Shown here piece after piece: positions 48,983 to 55,855 of a DNA stretch of 64,000 nucleotides. Within the stretch, counting starts at the first letter, position 1, and each line of letters starts with the position of its first letter. Below the pieces are notes generated by a model, which worked only from the letters and a program-made list of their open reading frames with translations, ran no database searches and had not been told where the DNA came from. Origin of the DNA: Pseudomonas viridiflava (GTDB lineage Bacteria; Pseudomonadota; Gammaproteobacteria; Pseudomonadales; Pseudomonadaceae); NCBI RefSeq assembly GCF_900573885.1, contig NZ_UPSE01000363.1, positions 124,001 to 188,000 of the forward strand, given 5' to 3'. The position numbers and the translations under genes are program-made.

Positions 48983-50425
48983 TTACGCCTCCCGCTCCCG
49001 ACCTCGGGCTTCCATAAAGCTGAGCATTCGCTCAAGCATCTCTTCCTCACTGTCAGCCTGTATTAGCGCTTGATTCTTCAAAAGTTCATCAGCATCCACA
49101 GCGTTGCCGTCTTCAATAAACTTCGACAACTTTTCAGCCTGAAGAATTTTGTATCGCTCAATTTCCTGCTCGCCAAACGCCTTGAGGTCAGCTTTTGCCT
49201 GAGCATTTCCTCTACTTCGTGCGATTGTCGAGATCTTTTTATCCAGTTCGTCGCTACGAGAACGGGTAATTCCAGCTACTGAATCGAAGTAGTCTGTAGC
49301 AGCCATCTTCGAAATGGTGACTTGCGGCGCAACGTGCATCAAAAAGGGTGGGATCGAAGCGTAAGGACTTACAATTTCAATACTTCTTTTATCAGAAAAC
49401 TCCAGCCAGTTCCTGATAATGTCGTTCACATGGTTGTCACCGAAACCATAACCAACGCATATCAATTTAGAAAGGAAGTTTATATTTGCACGAAAATGCT
49501 TTAGCAGGCTTTTAGGCAGTACTTGTGCATTACTGTCAGAGAACTTAAATGCGCCGGCCAGTAGGCTCCGCCTTAGAAACTGCATTACACCATCATCGTC
49601 TTTATAACAAATTTCGTTCGAGACCTTCGCCCGTCCGTTAGGCGACGCGGGCTCGGGATAGAAAACTTCCTCATTGACTACCCTAAGCGACTCAATGACG
49701 CCCTCGGCTCCTTCACCCATCGGCATAACTTTCATGAGGTCGGCACCCTCATTGAAAGCAAAAACATCTAGCGCACCATGTAGCTTTAACAGGTAAATCC
49801 CTTTGACGGCAGGGTTTGGGAAAGACATAGCTTTGTGGTCTAAAGTTTCGGCCTTGATAACTTTCGCCTTCAGTCGTCCCGTAATCTCTCCATTGCTCGA
49901 GCGGCAAGGAAGCGAAACTTCCCCGTCACCGAAACCTGAATGCACAGGGATCGAATAATGCGCAGCAATTGCCTCTACAATTACATCGTGATTGAGAGAG
50001 AAAATCCAAAGAGGAGTGTTTTCTTCTGCAAGAAATCGAATTCCCTCGAAGTAACCAATTTTTCTTTTCAGGAAAGAACTGTTGTTAATGTGGCGCGCAT
50101 ACAAAAGCGTGTACACTAACTCGACCATCCAAGAATAAATTCCGTGGTATTCACTCCGGTGGTCGCGCTTTCTCCGATATTGCGTTTCTAGGTAACCAAG
50201 CATGCTTTCATAATGAGTATTCGGCATCGTCAGAATTGAGGCGAAGTCCTCCATTACCTCATTGCTGTAACCACCACCTTGGTCCCGCCATCCTTGATTA
50301 AACTTCCTCAGCTTTTCTGGAGTTAACCAGCTTGTAATTTCTTCAGTGAGTTCCCATACAATAGGGAGGCCCGCTTCATAAGAGGCGCCCGCACCTAGGA
50401 AAAGTCCTGTCAAACCTGCATTCAT
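48983..50425 (-). CDS. SIR2-like NAD-hydrolase-type defence protein
   Basis: The 480-residue protein has the SIR2_2 core: FLGAGASYEAGLP at 9-21 for NAD, SLNHD at 143-147 with the conserved Asn, KLHGALD with His216, and VGYGFGDNHVN at 324-333. The C-terminal 130 residues are charged and helical. SIR2-like domains of this type in phage-defence systems deplete NAD+. It is preceded by 29 bases by the HEPN gene on the same strand, so the two form an operon. Base composition is lower in GC than the chromosome around. Activity is inferred. Confidence 0.85.
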   Translation of the reverse strand: MNAGLTGLFLGAGASYEAGLPIVWELTEEITSWLTPEKLRKFNQGWRDQGGGYSNEVMEDFASILTMPNTHYESMLGYLETQYRRKRDHRSEYHGIYSWMVELVYTLLYARHINNSSFLKRKIGYFEGIRFLAEENTPLWIFSLNHDVIVEAIAAHYSIPVHSGFGDGEVSLPCRSSNGEITGRLKAKVIKAETLDHKAMSFPNPAVKGIYLLKLHGALDVFAFNEGADLMKVMPMGEGAEGVIESLRVVNEEVFYPEPASPNGRAKVSNEICYKDDDGVMQFLRRSLLAGAFKFSDSNAQVLPKSLLKHFRANINFLSKLICVGYGFGDNHVNDIIRNWLEFSDKRSIEIVSPYASIPPFLMHVAPQVTISKMAATDYFDSVAGITRSRSDELDKKISTIARSRGNAQAKADLKAFGEQEIERYKILQAEKLSKFIEDGNAVDADELLKNQALIQADSEEEMLERMLSFMEARGREREA

Positions 50426-50454
50426 TTATTTCGCTCTATCTGTCAATAGATACA

Positions 50455-51345
50455 TCAGAAAAGGGTTTTGATTACCTTATTGGCGCCCGCGATTAGGTCG
50501 AAAACCTCGTCGTGAGTAGGCTCTTCTGTGTTCTTGTGTCCGCATTTATTGCGAATATCGCCTAGGTACTGGATTTGTCGATATTGAGGAAGCTGGATTA
50601 CGTCGGCGGCCTTTAAGGCCTCATTAAGCACGGCAATTGTGCCGGACTTCTTCGGAAGCGAGTGGTTGTCACACACCTGTTTCAAATGTGCTTCCAGCAC
50701 TACTCCCGCAAGTGCGCCTGCTGCGCGAACATACTTGTTCTTCAGCAGTTCACTTGCTGCGCCAAGTTCCGAGTCGAACAGATCCGCCTGTACCATCTGT
50801 TTAATGTCGAACAACGAGCTTTCGAATCGGCGTTTGATAGCTTCTACAATTGCAATTTGCGAGTCCAACAGGTTGATTGCGGCTTTTGCGTCAGCAGTGA
50901 CGCTTCCTGCAAACGTGGTCTGGATGCCCTGGCATGCATCTTCGATGCGGTAGCTCTCATTCGTGATTGCCTTGCGGGTTTTTGGCTTTTCGTAAAGCTT
51001 TATGAAATCGGATAGCCGCTCAGGCATGAGCTGCTTGACGACTACCAGAGCCTCGGAATACCAGATTTGATACAACGGACCAAAATTTCCAATAGCCGCA
51101 ACGGCCTTCTTAGCAGCGTCTACATCTCCATTATGTTGTTTGACCTCGGAAGCAAGATATTTTTCATACCCGAAAGCTTGCTTGTAGAGGGCGAGCTGTA
51201 CTGTGGCGCTGCGAGTTATGAGTTCATCCAGGTCTGCACGGTATTTCTCAAGATTTGTGGTCGCCAATTCTTCAAATCCCTTTGCAATGAGTTGATCTAT
51301 CAACCGCTGTGGCGTTGGATACCGGTTCGCTTCTGGTCCAACCAC
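50455..51345 (-). CDS. HEPN-domain protein, partner of the SIR2-like protein
   Basis: The 296-residue frame opens with a GTG at 51345; a TAA lies two codons upstream and no good ribosome site is seen, so the true start could be a TTG further in. Residues 1-200 are helical and unrecognised. The C-terminal domain (205-296) has RAAGALAGVVLEAHLKQVC and the HEPN ribonuclease motif RNKCGH (Arg265, His270). HEPN proteins cut RNA or serve as regulatory partners in toxin and Abi systems. It is the first gene of a two-gene unit with the SIR2-like protein. Confidence 0.7.
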   Translation of the reverse strand: MVGPEANRYPTPQRLIDQLIAKGFEELATTNLEKYRADLDELITRSATVQLALYKQAFGYEKYLASEVKQHNGDVDAAKKAVAAIGNFGPLYQIWYSEALVVVKQLMPERLSDFIKLYEKPKTRKAITNESYRIEDACQGIQTTFAGSVTADAKAAINLLDSQIAIVEAIKRRFESSLFDIKQMVQADLFDSELGAASELLKNKYVRAAGALAGVVLEAHLKQVCDNHSLPKKSGTIAVLNEALKAADVIQLPQYRQIQYLGDIRNKCGHKNTEEPTHDEVFDLIAGANKVIKTLF

Positions 51346-51553
51346 TTCGTATTACTTTGGGCGCAGCGTACCTGACTACGCTGAAGGCGCTCCATCAGCC
51401 TCAGAGACTATCGCATGTTCAGGGCTCAGGAAAACTGACGCTGTGGACGCTGGTTGACTGCGGTTCGAAGGGCCGAAAGTGGAGAGCCCCTGTGCCCCAA
51501 TGAATCTTTGACAGGTACAGTGCATGGCTAAAAACATGGAATTGGAGATAGTC

Positions 51554-52381
51554 ATGGGTGAGGGAGCATCAGGAGAGAGTTCACGGGGCTCCTGGCGGGG
51601 TGTACTGCGGCAGCTTATTCGCGAGATGGGATTTCCATTTCTCATAGCGTCGCTGTGGACTGGTTACAGTTTGCTGGCTGCTTCCAATAAGCGAAATGTG
51701 GTTGACGCAATATCTGTTTTTGGCGGCTCTTTCTTCTTGGCCTGCTGGGCGTTCTCTCAGTGGTTTCGAGTTAAGAAACAACAGGCTGTCGAGAGCGGGC
51801 TTGGCGGTATTGTGAAGAAACAGGAGGGTCTGGTCGCAGCGCTCACCGAAGCCACGGAGCGTCTGGAAGGTTTCACCTCTGGCGGCAAAAGTATCGGATG
51901 GCTCATGCTCGTAAATACCCGAGAAGGCGCGATTCGAGACATTACCGCCCACGTGGAGGGGATTTACCCTCTCATCGACGCCAGAGTGAGCATCCTCGAT
52001 AGATCAAAGGCTCATATGGGACTAGAAGACTTCAAACGAACTGGCAACATGCAAGACTTCTTCAAGCATCACGTGATGCTGGATTGCGGTATGTTGCAGC
52101 CAAACTTAGCCACCATGCAGAACTTGGTTTTACCTTACGACGCCAGCCAGTCCTCGCTCCATTTCCAACTGGAGTGGATTGCACGTAATGGGAAGTGGAC
52201 CCAGTTCGTCGAACTGAAGTGGAACGGTGCAGGGTATGAATCCTACACTGCCGTTCGACGCGGTGACGACTGGGTTTTCGAGAACCCCAAGAGGGAGTCC
52301 ATTCCCAAGCGGGCGGACGGAAAGCCGGACGTTTTTTGGCATACCGAGCTAGCGGAAGCATTTAACAGCGGCGGGACTTGA
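51554..52381 (+). CDS. Two-transmembrane coiled-coil protein of the island
   Basis: The ATG at 51554 has GGAG six bases upstream; earlier in-frame ATGs at 51524 and 51536 lack this. From there the protein has 275 residues. Two membrane helices (FPFLIASLWTGYSLLAA and AISVFGGSFFLACWAFSQWF) lie near the N-terminus, then a coiled coil (KKQEGLVAALTEATERLEG) and a soluble C-terminal domain of about 150 residues ending RRGDDWVFENPKRE. No family is recognised. Two-TM proteins are effectors in some retrons, and this one is upstream of a retron on the same strand, but 600 bp away. Confidence 0.7.
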   Translation: MGEGASGESSRGSWRGVLRQLIREMGFPFLIASLWTGYSLLAASNKRNVVDAISVFGGSFFLACWAFSQWFRVKKQQAVESGLGGIVKKQEGLVAALTEATERLEGFTSGGKSIGWLMLVNTREGAIRDITAHVEGIYPLIDARVSILDRSKAHMGLEDFKRTGNMQDFFKHHVMLDCGMLQPNLATMQNLVLPYDASQSSLHFQLEWIARNGKWTQFVELKWNGAGYESYTAVRRGDDWVFENPKRESIPKRADGKPDVFWHTELAEAFNSGGT

Positions 52382-52601
52382 AAATAGGCTGCTTGTGGTC
52401 AGGCCCTGCAAGCCCCTACTTCACCTGCGATTTTTCGTCCTGATGAATTTCTTTAGTCGCATGGAGCTGTGCCGTGCAGTGCAGTGCGCTAAATTCACCC
52501 GAGCAGGGCGAAAAGGCTTGTTACATGCCCAAGGTCTAATGGTGGCACATGGATATGAAAGTGATTGCTTTCTGATTTTCCCCGCCGTATAAAAGGTTGT
52601 G

Positions 52602-52618
52602 CTGAGCGAACCGCTCAG
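52602..52618 (+). other. Perfect hairpin in the gap upstream of the retron
   Basis: CTGAGCG-AAC-CGCTCAG is a 7-bp perfect stem followed by GTGCTCTTT. It might end the two-TM gene transcript 220 bases after its stop. The gap 52382-52977 shows no convincing gene. Confidence 0.4.
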
Positions 52619-52977
52619 GTGCTCTTTAAACATAGTTAATTCTCTGGGCTTGCAGTTGGTGGTCGGGTAACCGGCCGGCTTTGGTGTTCGTCAAAGCTAC
52701 CTCGCCGCAACGTCCTGTTCCCAGATGTCCCGATGTCCTATACGAGGTCGCGGCGGCTCGAAGTGTCCCCTCCGATACGATTTCGCGATGTATCCAGTGG
52801 CCGCTATGCGAGGCGACAGCGCCCTGGGGTGTTCTCGTCTTCGCGATAAGCGAGGTGGCGCACTACAAGTTGGTTACCGACTAAGTATTGGTCAGCGAGG
52901 GGATGACTGGGTAACAGGGAGCAGTACGTTGCGGCGGCGGCTTATCAAAGTTGATAAGCAGAACTGTGATTTGTAGT

Positions 52978-53114
52978 GGTGTCTTGGTAGTTCCATTCGG
53001 CCCGGAATGCTTCGGCGGCGGCAATTTCGCCGGCTGAGGAACAACACTATGTTTGATACAAAGAAAGCAGCGCGTCTCCGGACTGCGATGCAAAAGCACA
53101 ATAACCAAGACACC
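52978..53114 (+). ncRNA. Candidate retron msr-msd RNA
   Basis: GGTGTCTTGGT (52978-52988) and ACCAAGACACC (53104-53114) are a perfect 11-bp inverted pair 115 bases apart, as for retron a1/a2. After a1 comes AGTTCC, whose G could be the branching guanosine. Two short hairpins follow (CATTC/GAATG at 52994-53009, CGGCG/CGCCG at 53016-53032), and then a longer imperfect hairpin at 53067-53091 as in msd. It precedes a retron-type RT. The 3' half overlaps a small ORF and it ends 265 bases before the RT start, so the assignment is tentative. Confidence 0.5.
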
Positions 53115-53303
53115 CGCGTTACAGTTGAAAGCCAGTGCTCTACATGCAAGACGGGTAAAAGCGAAAAATGGAAGGAGCTCCGCCGTCTCTTGGTGGCCTT
53201 TTGGATTCGTCAAGCTTTGAGCTATGCATGGGAGAACCGGGCTGAATTCTGTGACTTAGCCTATGAAGCTATAGGTTCAGTCCTTGGGCTACTTATGCCA
53301 TGA
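53049..53303 (+). CDS. Small ORF between the retron RNA and RT (84 aa)
   Basis: An ATG at 53049 has GAGGA eight bases upstream and opens an 84-codon frame. The product begins MFDTKKAARLRTAMQKH, has a CSTC cysteine pair, and ends with an amphipathic or hydrophobic helix (LLVAFWIRQALSYAW and IGSVLGLLMP). No family is recognised. Its first 22 codons overlap the proposed msd. Either the RNA is also messenger here, or one of the two calls is wrong. Retrons with an accessory ORF between RNA and RT are known. Confidence 0.5.
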   Translation: MFDTKKAARLRTAMQKHNNQDTRVTVESQCSTCKTGKSEKWKELRRLLVAFWIRQALSYAWENRAEFCDLAYEAIGSVLGLLMP

Positions 53304-53331
53304 CGCAACAAATCACATCATTCGAATTCTG

Positions 53332-53360
53332 AAGGGCCGATCTTAGTATCGGCCTTTCTT
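53332..53360 (+). terminator. Terminator-like hairpin between the small ORF and the RT gene
   Basis: GGCCGAT (53335-53341) pairs with ATCGGCC (53348-53354); AAG and CTTT extend the stem and TTTCTT follows. It lies 20 bases before the RT start and could limit RT expression relative to the RNA. Confidence 0.6.
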
Positions 53361-53379
53361 CATTTCAGGGATTGAAAAG

Positions 53380-54492
53380 ATGGATGCCCCAACATACCCC
53401 TTCAAGCCCATCTACAGCCTTCGCGCTCTGGCTCTTGCGCTCGGTGAAGACGAACGCCTATTAGAACGCGTAGCTGCTCGCGCCGACCGAATGTACCGTC
53501 ATGTGCCGCAGGAGAAGAAAGGCACGAAGGGAGAGATCCGGCATACCTACGATGCTCACGAGCCGCTTAAGCGAGTTCAGCGCAAGGTAGTCGATAGAAT
53601 CCTGGCGAAAGCGAAATTCCCTCTCTACCTGCACGGCGGTATACGGGACGTCTCCTCCCCTCGGAGCATCCTCAGCAATGCCATGGTGCATGCAGGAGCG
53701 AGATACGTTGTTCTGCAGGACATTGAGAACTTCTTTCCGTCTATCTCCACGCATCAGGTATTCCGTATATATCGAGACCTTTTTGGCTTCGGTGAACCGG
53801 TGTCAATGTTGTTAGCGTCAATATCTACTAGAGAGGGAAGCACGCCTCAGGGGGCAAGTACCAGTGGCTATCTTGCTAACCTGCTGTTTTGGGATGTGGA
53901 GCCGAAAGTAGTAAATGAACTGTTCATTCGTGATTTCCGTTATTCACGGTTCGCAGACGATATAACTATCTCTTCCGAGCGAAAACCGACCCCCCAAGAG
54001 CTCGCGGATATCATCTCCACTATCACCGGCATGCTGGCGTCTAAAGGATGTCGACAAAAGCGTAAGAAACTCCATGTGCGGGTTCGTGGTCAAGGCGTCA
54101 AAGTGGCCGAAGGTGATTATGAGGCGCTAACGGTGACGGGACTCAGCGTTTTCAACAGCACTCCGGGATTAACTAAGCTAGAGCGCAAGCGTATCCGTTC
54201 CGCTGTCAGGGAGCTGGAGATTTTGGCCTCGTCCACTCCTAGCTGGTCGACTATTGAACCGAGGTATCACCAAGTTATGGGGCGAGTAGGACGGCTGCTC
54301 GCATGTGGGCACCCAGACGGCGAAGCACTGAAGATCCGTTTGAATTCGGTCAAGCGTCTGTGCCAGGTTCCACTACTAGAAAGGTATCGGCTAGGGCTGT
54401 CTGATGACAAGGATGTACTGGAGCTAGCATGCTCATCGGCTTCTGGGGTTGCTCCTTCTTTGGGTGTTAACGAGCCCTTACCCTGGGAATAG
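53380..54492 (+). CDS. Retron-type reverse transcriptase
   Basis: The 370-residue protein has the retron-specific NAxxH motif (NAMVH, 100-104), the first catalytic Asp in VLQDIENFFPS (114), TPQGASTSGYLANLLF (155-170), the active-site box FADD (191-194, Phe instead of the common Tyr) and the retron VTG motif (VTGLSVF, 252-258). These two motifs separate retrons from group II intron and diversity-generating RTs. It would make msDNA from the RNA upstream, which guards or silences an effector. No maturase or endonuclease domain is present. The effector is not certain. Confidence 0.9.
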   Translation: MDAPTYPFKPIYSLRALALALGEDERLLERVAARADRMYRHVPQEKKGTKGEIRHTYDAHEPLKRVQRKVVDRILAKAKFPLYLHGGIRDVSSPRSILSNAMVHAGARYVVLQDIENFFPSISTHQVFRIYRDLFGFGEPVSMLLASISTREGSTPQGASTSGYLANLLFWDVEPKVVNELFIRDFRYSRFADDITISSERKPTPQELADIISTITGMLASKGCRQKRKKLHVRVRGQGVKVAEGDYEALTVTGLSVFNSTPGLTKLERKRIRSAVRELEILASSTPSWSTIEPRYHQVMGRVGRLLACGHPDGEALKIRLNSVKRLCQVPLLERYRLGLSDDKDVLELACSSASGVAPSLGVNEPLPWE

Positions 54493-54500
54493 GCCCACAG

Positions 54501-54518
54501 AAAGTCAAAGGTGACTTT
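54501..54518 (+). other. Hairpin after the RT gene
   Basis: AAAGTCA-AAGG-TGACTTT forms a perfect 7-bp stem nine bases after the RT stop. It lacks a T tract, so termination is only possible. Confidence 0.4.
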
Positions 54519-54612
54519 AGGCTGCTGGTCTATCAAAAACGCTCATGTCCAGATACGACCCGCGCCAGCATATTATCGCCTGACGAGTTTCTGCAGCCCT
54601 CTCTCTTTGAAT

Positions 54613-55083
54613 TCAGCGTCTTGTTTTCGTCTGCATTTGGAACCCCGCAGTCATATCCTTTAGGTACTTGATTGCTTGCTGCAGTACCTTTTCCGAGTCC
54701 CTAAGCAGACCTAGTGCTCTATTGCAGTTGTGGCAAAGCAAGCCTCTAACGCGTCCGCTGGCGTGGCAGTGGTCGACCACCAACTTCATCTTGTGATGGC
54801 TTGCCATGACGAAGCCTTCGCCGCCACAGATGGCACATAACTTATCCTGCCTCTGATGGAGCTCCTCATACTGCCCCAGCGTGATGCCATAGCTGCGCTG
54901 GAGGTAGCGACTGCTGAGCATTCGATCCCCGCATGCTTGGCTGCAGGAACGATGTGAGGGGGCTTGCGGTATGAAGGTCGTCCCGCATTCGTAGCAAGGT
55001 TTCGGTTTGAAATATCCCTGCGGGTATTTGCTGGGATGGGCAGTCATTTCTGCCTGAGGCCTGTTTTGCATCTTGTTAACCAC
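54613..55083 (-). CDS. Endonuclease VII-like HNH protein
   Basis: The GTG at 55083 has GAGGG six bases upstream and gives 156 residues. An N-terminal zinc-ribbon-like part (CYECGTTF..CSQACGDR) is followed by YGITLGQYEEL, the CAICGG pair, LVVDHCHASGRVRGLLCHNCNRALGLL and a final helix. This is the phage recombination endonuclease VII (His-Me finger) pattern, with catalytic residues in VDHCH and the later Asn. It could be a phage-derived resolvase or an anti-phage nuclease. It converges on the RT gene and is next to ffs copy 2. Confidence 0.85.
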   Translation of the reverse strand: MVNKMQNRPQAEMTAHPSKYPQGYFKPKPCYECGTTFIPQAPSHRSCSQACGDRMLSSRYLQRSYGITLGQYEELHQRQDKLCAICGGEGFVMASHHKMKLVVDHCHASGRVRGLLCHNCNRALGLLRDSEKVLQQAIKYLKDMTAGFQMQTKTRR

Positions 55084-55147
55084 GTGATTCCCTCGTCTCG
55101 GTTTGGTCGCTGCTCTATATCAAGCGAACCGATGCGCTGTCCCTCAA

Positions 55148-55181
55148 GTGGTACAAAAGTGGGGCATTTTGGTGGTACAAA
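55148..55181 (+). repeat. Direct repeats GTGGTACAAA near the right end of the island
   Basis: GTGGTACAAA occurs at 55148-55157 and 55172-55181, 24 bp apart. A relative, AAGTGGTGCACC, lies at 48274-48285 near the left end. They could be arm-type integrase sites. Confidence 0.35.
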
Positions 55182-55297
55182 CAGGGCTTGCTGGCCTCCC
55201 AGGTGGTTGGCCTACAATGGTGCCGAATTCAATTTCGTGTGGTTAGTGACGAACCGAATCAGGACACGTGCCTAAGCCGTCAAAGGCTCTAAAACGC

Positions 55298-55431
55298 TGA
55301 AGGCACGCGTTATGGTGACCCCCATCGGTCCCCCCGCAACGATTACCCGTTAACCTGGTCAGGTCCGGAAGGAAGCAGCCACAGCGGGAACATTGTGTGC
55401 CGGGGTGTGGCTGGTGGGGGTTGCCTCCTTC
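55298..55431. repeat. 134-bp direct repeat, right copy (attR-like)
   Basis: Identical to 48069-48202. To its right the sequence is TAGAGTCCTCGTTTTTCC, different from that after the left copy. Confidence 0.95.
55315..55428 (+). ncRNA. ffs: 4.5S signal recognition particle RNA, copy 2
   Basis: Sequence identical to copy 1 over the full RNA. The upstream region is that of the island: a TACAAT lies at 55213, about 100 bases before the RNA, without the close promoter of copy 1. Whether it is transcribed is uncertain. A T run at 55449 could end a transcript. Confidence 0.9.
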
Positions 55432-55545
55432 TAGAGTCCTCGTTTTTCCTCTCTGTTTCTCCAGCCCGAATTGCGCCACGCTGTCTACGCTTAACAGGCC
55501 TAGCGCGAAACTACGTGCGCGTTCGTAACCAACGGTGATGTCCCG

Positions 55546-55746
55546 ATGAAAGAGCTTCCTGAAAACGAAAAGCAGATTGCGCTGGCCGTCATCCGCGAAA
55601 TGACCGCGTCGCGGCGCAGCATGCAGGATATTCAGGACGCGGCAGATGAGGTGCTGGCGGTATTTCGCAAAGTGACGGCCCCGAAAGCGCCAAATGGTTT
55701 GCTCGCCGGGGTTCGGCGGTTTTTTCTACCGTTCGGGAGTCGTTAA
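55546..55746 (+). CDS. Small hypothetical protein (66 aa)
   Basis: The frame begins MKELPENEKQIALAVIREM and is charged and helical with a basic C-terminus (GVRRFFLPFGSR). The ribosome site is weak. No family is recognised. It lies between ffs copy 2 and a converging small membrane protein. Confidence 0.45.
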   Translation: MKELPENEKQIALAVIREMTASRRSMQDIQDAADEVLAVFRKVTAPKAPNGLLAGVRRFFLPFGSR

Positions 55747-55855
55747 GCAAGCCATTGGACCTGCACCGGGCGACGCGCTTGCGTCTTGGGCTGGTCTGGA
55801 ACAGGTTGCAATGGCTTTGGATTGTCTGGCGAGTCGCCTGCTTCCGGGGAAGCGC

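Larger units (their letters stand above)
48069..55431. mobile_element. Defence island bracketed by duplicate ffs genes
   Basis: The region between and including the two 134-bp repeats is 7.4 kb. Its genes look lower in GC than the chromosome on either side, and they include an integrase remnant, a HEPN-SIR2 pair, a two-TM protein, a retron and an HNH protein. No intact integrase, replication or transfer gene is seen. It therefore looks like a stranded integrative element that used ffs as attachment site while keeping an intact ffs. Confidence 0.8.

Noticed and set aside
48709..49017. Open frame of 102 codons after the integrase fragment
   Set aside because: Its first part is the integrase remnant in the shifted frame and the rest has no protein-like pattern, so it is listed as pseudogene, not as gene.
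52725..52976. 83-codon ORF upstream of the retron RNA
   Set aside because: No ribosome site, odd composition, and only a six-residue echo (RGDDWV) of a neighbour. Not supported as a gene.
54964..55275. 103-codon ORF opposite the HNH gene and beyond
   Set aside because: It is mainly the antisense of the well supported endonuclease VII-like gene.
55243..55479. 78-codon ORF antisense to ffs copy 2, and its twin at 48062-48271
   Set aside because: They encode the same peptide only because both lie on the duplicated SRP RNA gene.
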